Below are positions 1 through 4,735 of a DNA stretch of 8,354 bases, one piece after another (the stretch's first letter is position 1; every line of letters begins with the position of its first letter). This DNA comes from an uncultured Halieaceae bacterium (GTDB lineage: Bacteria; Pseudomonadota; Gammaproteobacteria; Pseudomonadales; Halieaceae), in contig CAJXZI010000075.1 in the NCBI GenBank assembly GCA_913063005.1, positions 1-8,354 of the forward strand, given 5' to 3'. Position numbers and translations under genes: made by a program. The notes beneath the pieces were generated by a model. It did no database searches, was not told the DNA's origin, and saw only the letters and a program-made list of their open reading frames with translations.

Positions 1-2
1 AT

Positions 3-128
3 TATGGCGGGGCGGTAACAGCAATACTGTTAGCGGTCATGACGATTGCCGTAAAATGGCTGGATCTAAATGGCCCGCAATCGGCCTTAGACCACACCCT
101 ATCAGTAAGCATCGCAACCAATTTCTAG
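3..128 (+). CDS. C-terminal end of a probable membrane protein (partial)
   Basis: The third forward frame is open from the left edge to a TAG at 126-128, giving 41 residues. The sequence begins YGGAVTAILLAVMTIAVKWL, a hydrophobic stretch of about 17 residues that would make one membrane helix, followed by a polar tail ending in SIATNF. This looks like the last transmembrane helix and short tail of an inner-membrane protein such as a transporter. Too little is left to name a family. It converges on the DUF2062 gene with 55 bases between the two stop codons. Whether this is a real gene end depends on sequence outside the window, so confidence is moderate. Confidence 0.5.
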   Translation, partial: YGGAVTAILLAVMTIAVKWLDLNGPQSALDHTLSVSIATNF

Positions 129-146
129 GGCGCTTGTAGAGGTTTG

Positions 147-193
147 GGAGCCTTGATTGAGCACTTCTAGATCGTGAAAAAGATCAGGGCTCC
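147..193. terminator. Long hairpin between convergent genes, possible bidirectional terminator
   Basis: GGAGCCTTGAT at 147-157 pairs with ATCAGGGCTCC at 183-193 over 11 positions, with one G-T wobble. The loop is 25 bases and contains a further short CAC/GTG pairing (162-164 with 174-176). The hairpin lies between two converging genes, and its right arm contains the DUF2062 stop codon (184-186). There is no clean T-run on either strand, so it is not a textbook intrinsic terminator. Position and stem length favour a role in 3'-end formation or transcript protection. Confidence 0.35.
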
Positions 194-672
194 TCGTCTC
201 GGACCTCCGATTGAGCAAAGTATTTTGTGAGCATCTTCTCTACGGGCCAGCTGATAACCATTGCTAAGGGTACTGCCGCTATTAACCAGGAAAACCATCC
301 AGCAAGAAGCGACTGGCCATAATGCTGCACCGAAGCCTGAAAATCATTGCTGAACATCGTTGCAATGTCAGTCGGGTTAATCGCTGCTGGCTCGAGACCG
401 AAGACCCATTCACCGATGCGAATAAAGGGTATAAACATAATGATCTGAGCGGGGTAGGCAGCCCAGTTGGCCACCTGAATGGCGACCTGATTGAGCTTGA
501 ATACCACGGCGATCCCAACCGCGAGCACGGTGGAAATACCAAGCATGGGCGTCATACCAAGCACAAAACCTGCGGCCAGCGCCTCGGACATTTTTTTTGG
601 AGTTAGTCCCTCGCTCAGCAATTGCTTTAACGGTTTCAGCAGCCGCTTTTGAATTAGCTTTCCCATAAACAT
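184..672 (-). CDS. DUF2062 domain membrane protein
   Basis: This 162-residue protein matches the DUF2062 family, small membrane proteins of unknown biochemical role common in proteobacteria. A basic amphipathic N-terminus (residues 1-28, rich in K, R and L) is followed by the family-typical stretch ALAAGFVLGMTPMLGISTVL at about 31-50. Predicted membrane segments lie near 31-58, 62-86 and 121-143, and the charged tail ends RDEEP. The start is the ATG at 670-672: AAGGA at 678-682 sits five bases upstream, whereas the second ATG (codon 3) would be eleven bases away. The gene stands alone; the next same-strand gene ends 365 bases upstream. The family match is from remembered consensus. The function is unknown. 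Confidence 0.88.
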   Translation of the reverse strand: MFMGKLIQKRLLKPLKQLLSEGLTPKKMSEALAAGFVLGMTPMLGISTVLAVGIAVVFKLNQVAIQVANWAAYPAQIIMFIPFIRIGEWVFGLEPAAINPTDIATMFSNDFQASVQHYGQSLLAGWFSWLIAAVPLAMVISWPVEKMLTKYFAQSEVRDEEP

Positions 673-1037
673 TCGTTTCCTTTGAAAGCCTCCAACATTA
701 ACGTCCGCGACGAGGAGGGAATGTAGCTTTACTCATTAGTCGCACTGACGTCAGCTAAAACCGTTTCTGGGGCAGTTTCCCAACAGCAAACGTTTCACGC
801 GAAATCGTCTCGCCGCCTGTCTTATTTATCATAGCGTTGAAGCTTACCGCTTGGCGACAGCGCATACTGACGGGGCCATCAGGCAGAAGAGTCGCAAAGC
901 ATCAACTCGCCTTTTATGAGCATCACTAAAGAACGGACCCTGAACACAGGTAAAGACTGACTGAAAATTGGCTTTTCACAACGAACCAGTTGGCCTGCGA
1001 GCTCTGAGCTCCCAGCTCCGAGACCTATGCCAAAAGG
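673..1037. other. Gene-free region upstream of the DUF2062 gene
   Basis: No reading frame in these 365 bases looks like a protein. Visible small structures are the 10-bp palindrome CTGACGTCAG at 745-754, the 8-bp palindrome AAACGTTT at 788-795, the dyad TGAAAA-TTGGC-TTTTCA at 962-978, and a cluster of GAGCTC/GAGCT repeats around 998-1020 that could fold just past the stop of the small gene ending at 1038. On the minus strand a TATGAT hexamer (forward ATCATA, 828-833) resembles a -10 box, but no good -35 lies 16-18 bases upstream of it. The promoter of the DUF2062 gene must lie here, but I cannot place it firmly. Confidence 0.5.
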
Positions 1038-1325
1038 CTACTGCAACGAGTCAGCGCTCATGATCGAGGAGAGTTCAATGGCTCTGTCGAGGATTGTGGT
1101 GACTTGCAGTTCGACATCAGGGGTAAACCGAAACCCGAGAAACGCACATCGCCCGAGCTCGATACACGCCATCATCACCGCGCCCTCGTCGCCGCCATCG
1201 CCCATCATCTCAGCGACACCGTTAAAAAAGAGGTATTGATCGAGCTCTCCTGCCGCCATTAAGCCCTCACAAAGGGCATCAAGCGGTTCTTTGATTTGCG
1301 ATACCACTAATTCAGAAAAATCCAC
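1038..1325 (-). CDS. Small acidic hypothetical protein
   Basis: This 95-residue protein belongs to no family I recognise. It begins with GTG (1323-1325), preceded at a four-base spacing by the purine run AGGGGG (forward 1330-1335), an acceptable ribosome binding site. The sequence looks genuine: amphipathic helices at about 3-27 and 74-90, an acidic glycine-rich stretch EMMGDGGDEGAVMM at about 39-52, and two cysteines (19 and 54) plus a third near 61. It has no signal peptide and no membrane helix, so it is probably a cytosolic helical protein. It is divergent from the DUF2835 gene, with 161 bases between the preferred starts. The opposite strand also has a 70-codon frame, rich in S, P and R, which looks like a shadow. 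Real-gene status is likely but not certain. Confidence 0.65.
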   Translation of the reverse strand: MDFSELVVSQIKEPLDALCEGLMAAGELDQYLFFNGVAEMMGDGGDEGAVMMACIELGRCAFLGFRFTPDVELQVTTILDRAIELSSIMSADSLQ

Positions 1326-1354
1326 GCTGCCCCCTAATGGCGTTAAATAAAAAA

Positions 1355-1431
1355 GTCACCTCAAACACGTCGTAGGTGATGTGGATTGCCTGCCAAAAAC
1401 GGCTAGTAAGCGTGACACCTCCGAGGTGATG
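1355..1431. promoter_or_regulatory. Cluster of CACCT/AGGTG half-sites in a divergent promoter region
   Basis: Four copies of one half-site occur in 77 bases between divergent genes. TCACCT (1356-1361) is inverted relative to AGGTGA (1374-1379), and CACCTC (1416-1421) is inverted relative to GAGGTG (1423-1428) around a single central C, a perfect 13-bp dyad. Both right halves continue as AGGTGATG, starting at 1374 and 1424, exactly 50 bases apart. The arrangement suggests a regulator binding two sites that serve the small hypothetical gene (-), the DUF2835 gene (+), or both. No regulator can be named. The first pair could instead act as an RNA hairpin in the leader of the minus-strand gene. 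Confidence 0.4.
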
Positions 1432-1486
1432 CAATCGACGGAGCGCTGTGACATGGTACTGAAAAGTGCCCAACCGAGCGCTCAGC

Positions 1487-1714
1487 ATGACGCAACGCAC
1501 ATCGAGATTCTCAATAAGTCTAAGTTATGACGAGGCTAAGGTGTTTTACACCGGCAGTAAGAATCGCGTTCAAGTAACTGCAATCGATGGTAAGAGCATC
1601 AACCTTCCTTGGTCTGCCTTACAACCGTTCTTTTCTCCTTCCGGTGTGCAAGGTCGCTTCATCATCACCTATGACGGCGACGGCAGGCTGGTATCGCTCG
1701 TGCGTGACAATTAA
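1487..1714 (+). CDS. DUF2835 family protein
   Basis: This protein of about 75 residues fits DUF2835, a family of small proteins of unknown function seen mostly in Gammaproteobacteria. The consensus features as I recall them are present in order: a strand with LSYDE, then FYTGSKNRVQV, DGKSINLPWSALQPFF, the GVQGRF motif, and a C-terminal strand ending LVSLVRDN. It is probably soluble and beta-rich. I chose the ATG at 1487 because it leaves only seven residues before the conserved core and gives the usual family length. A GTG at 1466 in the same frame would add seven residues, and neither start has a strong ribosome binding site. Its TAA (1712-1714) overlaps the stop of the convergent phosphotransferase gene. 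Confidence 0.85.
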   Translation: MTQRTSRFSISLSYDEAKVFYTGSKNRVQVTAIDGKSINLPWSALQPFFSPSGVQGRFIITYDGDGRLVSLVRDN

Positions 1715-2775
1715 CGAAGACGCGCAATAGCCCGCTCGGCGCCATCCAAGGCTTTCAAAATTCCCTCTCGCAGACTGTCCATATCAACGCCGTCCGTGCT
1801 CTTTTGCCCCGCTCGGTAGCGCGCGTAGACACCATGGAGAATGGCTGCGGTCTTCCAATGATTAAACCCTACGTAGTAGTCGAGTAAGTCAACGGGGAAT
1901 CCCGTTCGTTCAGAATAGCGCTTCGCTAATTCACCACGCAGAGGGAGGCCAGGCACGGCGGTGGGTGCTGTGGGTTCCAGGTGGGGGTCATCCTCAATTT
2001 CCGGCCATGCTCGAAGTGTGTAACCAAGGTCGGCAAGCGGATCACCCAGCGTTGCGAGCTCCCAGTCCAAAACAGCAGAGACTTTAGAATCAGCGGAAAA
2101 TAGGCAGTTATGCAGATAGTAATCGCCGTGAACAACACTGGCCGTCACCTGCGCAGGCTGATTCTCAAGAAAATAGTCCTTAAGCGCATGTGCTCTCGGA
2201 TCATCGAGTTCGGCGTAGTCTACCGACGCTACCCATGATCGATACCAGGCCTTTATCTGACGCCCAATATAGTCCTCTTTCTTACCGAGAGATGTGAGTC
2301 CAATCTCATCAGGATCGAGCGAGTGCATGTCAGCCAATGTGTCGATAAACGAATAAGCCAACGTGGCACGCTGATCTTCTGGGACCCATTCCAAAGTGTC
2401 CTCGACTTTGAACAATGGCCGGCCCTCGGAGAACCCCATTACATAGAAGAGCGCACCGGTAATGGACATATCTTCACAGAACCCGATGGGCTCGGGTACG
2501 GGAAATCCATGAGGTGCAAAGGCTGCTATCAGCGACCACTCGCGATTCATATCGTGGGCCTTGGGGAGCAACTCCCCCATCGGCGGGCGCCGAATGACGG
2601 CTTTTTTGCCCATCGCGTCCTCTAATCGGTAAGTCAGATTAGAGTGTCCCCCCTCAAGACGGGTCCACGAAAAGGGCGGCACCAAATAATCGGTGTTCTC
2701 AGCTATCCAAGCCTCAACAGCGGGAATGTCATACCCCTCGGCAACGCGGGTGTCGGCACTTTCGTTCTTATCCAT
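1711..2775 (-). CDS. Phosphotransferase family protein, ACAD10/ACAD11-like
   Basis: This 354-residue protein has the aminoglycoside phosphotransferase/choline kinase fold and resembles the branch found as the N-terminal domain of the acyl-CoA dehydrogenases ACAD10 and ACAD11. Visible features in order are the nucleotide-binding loop EGGHSNLTY (41-49), the IRRPP strand (61-65) typical of this branch, NREW with Glu79, the catalytic loop HGDYYLHNCLF (216-226; Asp218 the likely base, Asn223 a metal ligand), and LDWELATLGDPLADLGY (236-252; Asp237 the second metal ligand). Length matches the stand-alone family. The known eukaryotic fusions phosphorylate 4-hydroxyacyl-CoA so that it can be dehydrated. 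The same substrate here is inference, and no dehydrogenase gene is in the window. The start ATG has only a weak GAGTGG-like site, but a promoter lies just upstream. It is convergent with the DUF2835 gene, sharing a TTAA. Confidence 0.88.
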   Translation of the reverse strand: MDKNESADTRVAEGYDIPAVEAWIAENTDYLVPPFSWTRLEGGHSNLTYRLEDAMGKKAVIRRPPMGELLPKAHDMNREWSLIAAFAPHGFPVPEPIGFCEDMSITGALFYVMGFSEGRPLFKVEDTLEWVPEDQRATLAYSFIDTLADMHSLDPDEIGLTSLGKKEDYIGRQIKAWYRSWVASVDYAELDDPRAHALKDYFLENQPAQVTASVVHGDYYLHNCLFSADSKVSAVLDWELATLGDPLADLGYTLRAWPEIEDDPHLEPTAPTAVPGLPLRGELAKRYSERTGFPVDLLDYYVGFNHWKTAAILHGVYARYRAGQKSTDGVDMDSLREGILKALDGAERAIARLR

Positions 2776-2801
2776 CTAACCACTCATCGATGTTATTCGC
2801 C

Positions 2802-2818
2802 TGAGTAGATCGTACTCA
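2802..2818. promoter_or_regulatory. Dyad operator candidate over the phosphotransferase -10 box
   Basis: TGAGTA-GATCG-TACTCA is a perfect inverted repeat with six-base arms and a five-base spacer. It covers the proposed -10 hexamer (2809-2814) and the expected transcription start of the phosphotransferase gene. That is where a repressor of the TetR or GntR type would act. The binding protein cannot be identified from the window. Confidence 0.45.
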
Positions 2819-2837
2819 CGCAAGTGCGAACTGCCAA
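2809..2837 (-). promoter_or_regulatory. Sigma-70-like promoter of the phosphotransferase gene
   Basis: Read on the minus strand, TTGGCA (2832-2837) matches the -35 consensus at five of six positions and TACGAT (2809-2814) matches the -10 at four of six, with an exact 17-base spacer. Transcription would start near 2802, leaving a leader of about 27 bases before the ATG. This makes the gene its own transcription unit rather than an extension of the DUF3422 gene. Confidence 0.5.
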
Positions 2838-2870
2838 TCGATATTAGTGGGCTGCACCGAAAATAAGCAC

Positions 2871-2919
2871 CGTTGAAATCGTGAACGTTTAGGTCGTGAA
2901 AAAATGTTGAGGTCGTAAA
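2871..2919. repeat. Imperfect 15-bp triple direct repeat
   Basis: Three related 15-base units lie head to tail: CGTTGAAATCGTGAA (2871-2885), CGTTTAGGTCGTGAA (2886-2900) and, after four A residues, TGTTGAGGTCGTAAA (2905-2919). Units 1 and 2 are directly adjacent and share 11 of 15 positions. The array sits between the DUF3422 terminator and the phosphotransferase promoter, so it could be a regulator array upstream of that promoter or just local duplication. Confidence 0.6.
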
Positions 2920-2939
2920 AAGAAGCGCCGACTCACTTC
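2917..2939 (-). terminator. Intrinsic terminator of the DUF3422 gene
   Basis: On the minus strand GAAGTG (2939-2934) pairs with CGCTTC (2927-2922) across a six-base loop, AGTCGG, with one G-T wobble, and is followed at once by five T residues (2921-2917). The stop codon of the DUF3422 gene (2933-2935) lies inside the hairpin. The stem is short, but stem plus U-run and exact placement make termination plausible. Confidence 0.5.
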
Positions 2940-4219
2940 GGAGTTCTAGTGACTCGCTTACGTGTCCAGCGAGTGAGAAACCAGACGGAGAAGAACACAA
3001 TCGGTGCGGCGATTCCCAACACGATCTTCTGGTTGACATCGAATAATTGGGCAGCAATGCCAGCCTCCAACATAATCTCCAGTAAGCCCATGGCGTAGTA
3101 GCTAATAACGAAGGTAGAGAACCCCTCAACAGCCTGCTGTAAACGAATTTGTGTCGCCGAATGATCGCCCATCGTTTTCATCATGGCGTGACTTTGACGG
3201 GTCCGGATGAGATCCACCACCGAGCTCTGAAGCGTTATAGCGCGCGTAACGCGCTGCGCCAGTTCCTCGATCCGCCGCTCAGCGGCTTCGCAGGTTCGCA
3301 TTGCCGGCTGAAGCGTGCGGAGCAGATAAGCTGAGTAACGAAGCTGTGGTAATCCAACGTCTTCACGTAGTTCGGCGAGACGCTGCTCGACGATGCGCGA
3401 GTAAGCTCTTGAAGCAGCAAAGCGATAACTCGATTCTGCTGCCAGGTGCTCCATACGCGCCGACATATTCGATAGCTTCATGAACAGCGCCTCGTGGTCA
3501 GCTGTCTCGCCAGACTGCATCAACTCATCCATCAGTGGTTCGAGCTCGCTCTCCAACTGATTGAGCTCGGCCATCGTCGCGCGCGCAACCGGAAGGCCCT
3601 CGACCGCCATCAATCGGTAACTCTCGGTTTCCAATACACGCTGTAAGAGCCGGCCTATAGCAGTGTCCGGCAGTGAGTGATCGATGAGTATAATACGGCA
3701 GTAGCCTTCTGCATCGAGATGGAAGCTCGTCCAGAGCGACGCCTTTCCATCGACCACAGGACCGCCATAAATTTCATTAGACCCCAAGCTTGCGCGAATA
3801 GCGTCCATATCAAGAGCGTCGACAGACTGCTTTAGTACCTCAACATTCACGCCACAGAGCAAATCGCCTTGGAAGGCGTCATCGAGTTCTTTAGGCGCAA
3901 ATTGACTCGCGGACTCGCTAAAGAGAGGAGCGCCATTTCCCGGCACTAAGCAGGTCATAGAGTCTGCTTCCGTATGCCCCTCCCACTTCATCAACGCCGA
4001 GCCCAATTGCGCGAGGTGGTAACGACTTCCCGCTCCCGGCCCCGGCTGACCGTGGTGAGTACAGAGCTGTGCAAAAGCGTCTCGACTATCCGTTGCCTTA
4101 CCCGAGCGTTTGACAACCTGATGCGTACATCGAAATGGCGCAGGCATTGTCGCCACGGGTCGAGCATGCCATTCGTTATTGAGTCGTAGACGTGAATGAA
4201 GTGAATCAGCTGATGACAT
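2933..4219 (-). CDS. DUF3422 family membrane-anchored protein
   Basis: This 428-residue protein matches DUF3422, a proteobacterial family without a known function. The N-terminal signature is present as LRLNNEWHARP (11-21) with APFRCTHQV (27-35), then YHLAQLGSALMKWEGHTEADSMT (67-89), which corresponds to the family's KWERHTEF region. A long helical, probably coiled-coil region spans about 215-345. The C-terminus carries two membrane segments, near 366-384 (FSTFVISYYAMGLLEIML) and 398-416, and ends in a basic tail RWTRKRVTRTPK. This suggests a large soluble domain anchored by a C-terminal hairpin. Length is normal for the family. The ATG at 4217-4219 is preceded by GGTGG, a fair ribosome binding site. 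It is divergent from the YciI-like gene and followed by its own terminator. Family assignment rests on recalled consensus. Confidence 0.87.
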   Translation of the reverse strand: MSSADSLHSRLRLNNEWHARPVATMPAPFRCTHQVVKRSGKATDSRDAFAQLCTHHGQPGPGAGSRYHLAQLGSALMKWEGHTEADSMTCLVPGNGAPLFSESASQFAPKELDDAFQGDLLCGVNVEVLKQSVDALDMDAIRASLGSNEIYGGPVVDGKASLWTSFHLDAEGYCRIILIDHSLPDTAIGRLLQRVLETESYRLMAVEGLPVARATMAELNQLESELEPLMDELMQSGETADHEALFMKLSNMSARMEHLAAESSYRFAASRAYSRIVEQRLAELREDVGLPQLRYSAYLLRTLQPAMRTCEAAERRIEELAQRVTRAITLQSSVVDLIRTRQSHAMMKTMGDHSATQIRLQQAVEGFSTFVISYYAMGLLEIMLEAGIAAQLFDVNQKIVLGIAAPIVFFSVWFLTRWTRKRVTRTPK

Positions 4220-4285
4220 TAATTACCACCGGTGCATTTTGGGCTGGAAATAGGCAAGTGCCTGAGTATTTGGCGTTGTCTGTGT

Positions 4286-4314
4286 TTTACAACTGACTGC
4301 GCTCGCTCTCGCAA
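4286..4314 (-). promoter_or_regulatory. Weak promoter candidate for the DUF3422 gene
   Basis: On the minus strand TTGCGA (4309-4314) and TGTAAA (4286-4291) are separated by 17 bases, each matching the sigma-70 hexamers at four of six positions. The inverted pair CTGTGTT (4280-4286) and AACACAG (4313-4319) brackets exactly this stretch, so a regulator or RNA structure may act here. The match is weak and other promoters in the intergenic region are possible. Confidence 0.25.
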
Positions 4315-4361
4315 CACAGTACGTTATTCCGCGATATCCGGATGCTTTGATCGTTGCCAAA

Positions 4362-4382
4362 GTGAAGGTCACTGACCTCCAC
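4362..4382. promoter_or_regulatory. 21-bp near-perfect palindrome upstream of the YciI-like gene
   Basis: The left arm GTGAAGGTCA, a central C, and the right arm TGACCTCCAC are complementary at nine of ten positions; the only mismatch is the fourth from the outside. The core AGGTCA-C-TGACCT is perfect. Its centre (4372) is about 24 bases upstream of the -35 box and about 59 upstream of the expected start of transcription, a position typical of activators that contact RNA polymerase. It could equally serve the divergent DUF3422 gene. The binding protein is unknown. Confidence 0.5.
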
Positions 4383-4395
4383 GAAAATGGTTTCG

Positions 4396-4424
4396 TTGAC
4401 AGCCTATGTGGGTAGAATTATCAG
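4396..4424 (+). promoter_or_regulatory. Sigma-70 promoter of the YciI-like gene
   Basis: TTGACA (4396-4401) is a perfect -35 box, followed after 17 bases by TATCAG (4419-4424), four of six for the -10. Transcription should start near 4431, about 26 bases before the ATG at 4457. The in-frame upstream ATG at 4406 lies inside this promoter and would not be transcribed from it, which supports the downstream start. Confidence 0.6.
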
Positions 4425-4447
4425 CAGAACATAATGACGCCAAACGT

Positions 4448-4451
4448 GGAG
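4448..4451 (+). promoter_or_regulatory. Ribosome binding site that fixes the YciI-like start
   Basis: GGAG lies five bases upstream of the ATG at 4457. The alternative in-frame ATG at 4406 has no such site, so this motif, the promoter position and the family length all agree on 4457. Confidence 0.7.
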
Positions 4452-4456
4452 TACCC

Positions 4457-4735
4457 ATGCTTTACCACATCTTGTGCAAAGACAAACCCGGGCATTTACA
4501 AACACGACTTGATAACCGAGAAGCTCATCTGGCTGTGGTTAATGCCTTGGGTGACCGTTTGTTTGCAGCAGGCCCACTGCTGAATGAACACGATGAGATG
4601 GTGGGCTCAGTGCTTATTATCGACTTCGATTCAGATGAATCCGCCGCAGCGTTTTGCGCAGCCGACCCCTACGCCCAAGCAGGCTTGTTTGAGGACGTTG
4701 CGATAACTCGCTGGCGGAAAACGCTACCTAATTGA
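4457..4735 (+). CDS. YciI-like protein
   Basis: From the ATG at 4457 this is a 92-residue protein of the YciI family, small dimeric alpha-beta proteins of the ferredoxin-like fold. The family signature is complete: an N-terminal strand MLYHILCKDK (1-10), RLDNREAHL (17-25) with the conserved His24, LFAAGPLL (35-42), GSVLIIDF (50-57), and AADPYAQAGLFEDVAI (68-83) with the conserved Asp70. The His-Asp pair has been proposed as an active site in the family, but no general reaction is established. The reading frame extends 17 codons further upstream to 4406, which is rejected because that ATG lies inside the promoter. Its stop overlaps the convergent DUF5916 gene by eight bases. A weak hairpin (GCGAG 4751-4755, CTCGC 4770-4774, then T5 at 4779-4783) inside that neighbour might end the transcript. 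Confidence 0.9.
   Translation: MLYHILCKDKPGHLQTRLDNREAHLAVVNALGDRLFAAGPLLNEHDEMVGSVLIIDFDSDESAAAFCAADPYAQAGLFEDVAITRWRKTLPN

Noticed and set aside
998..1020. GAGCTC repeat cluster as a terminator for the small hypothetical gene
   Set aside because: It can fold, but no T-run follows on the minus strand, and alternative pairings are equally good.
1312..1500. 62-codon minus-strand frame between the small hypothetical gene and DUF2835
   Set aside because: It overlaps the start of the better-supported small gene and of DUF2835, has no ribosome binding site, and has a composition typical of a chance frame.
172..2904. Shared 10-mer TCGTGAAAAA at 172-181 and 2894-2903 as a dispersed repeat
   Set aside because: The match does not extend on either side; a single 10-base match over 8 kb is not significant.
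1041..4216. Similar peptides MSADSLQ (C-terminus of the small protein) and SSADSLH (N-terminus of DUF3422) as a possible duplication
   Set aside because: The similarity is only six or seven residues, the codons differ, and neither flank is similar, so it is coincidence.
4406..4456. Upstream extension of the YciI-like gene to the ATG at 4406
   Set aside because: It lies inside the predicted promoter, has no ribosome binding site, and YciI proteins begin at the MLYHI-type strand.
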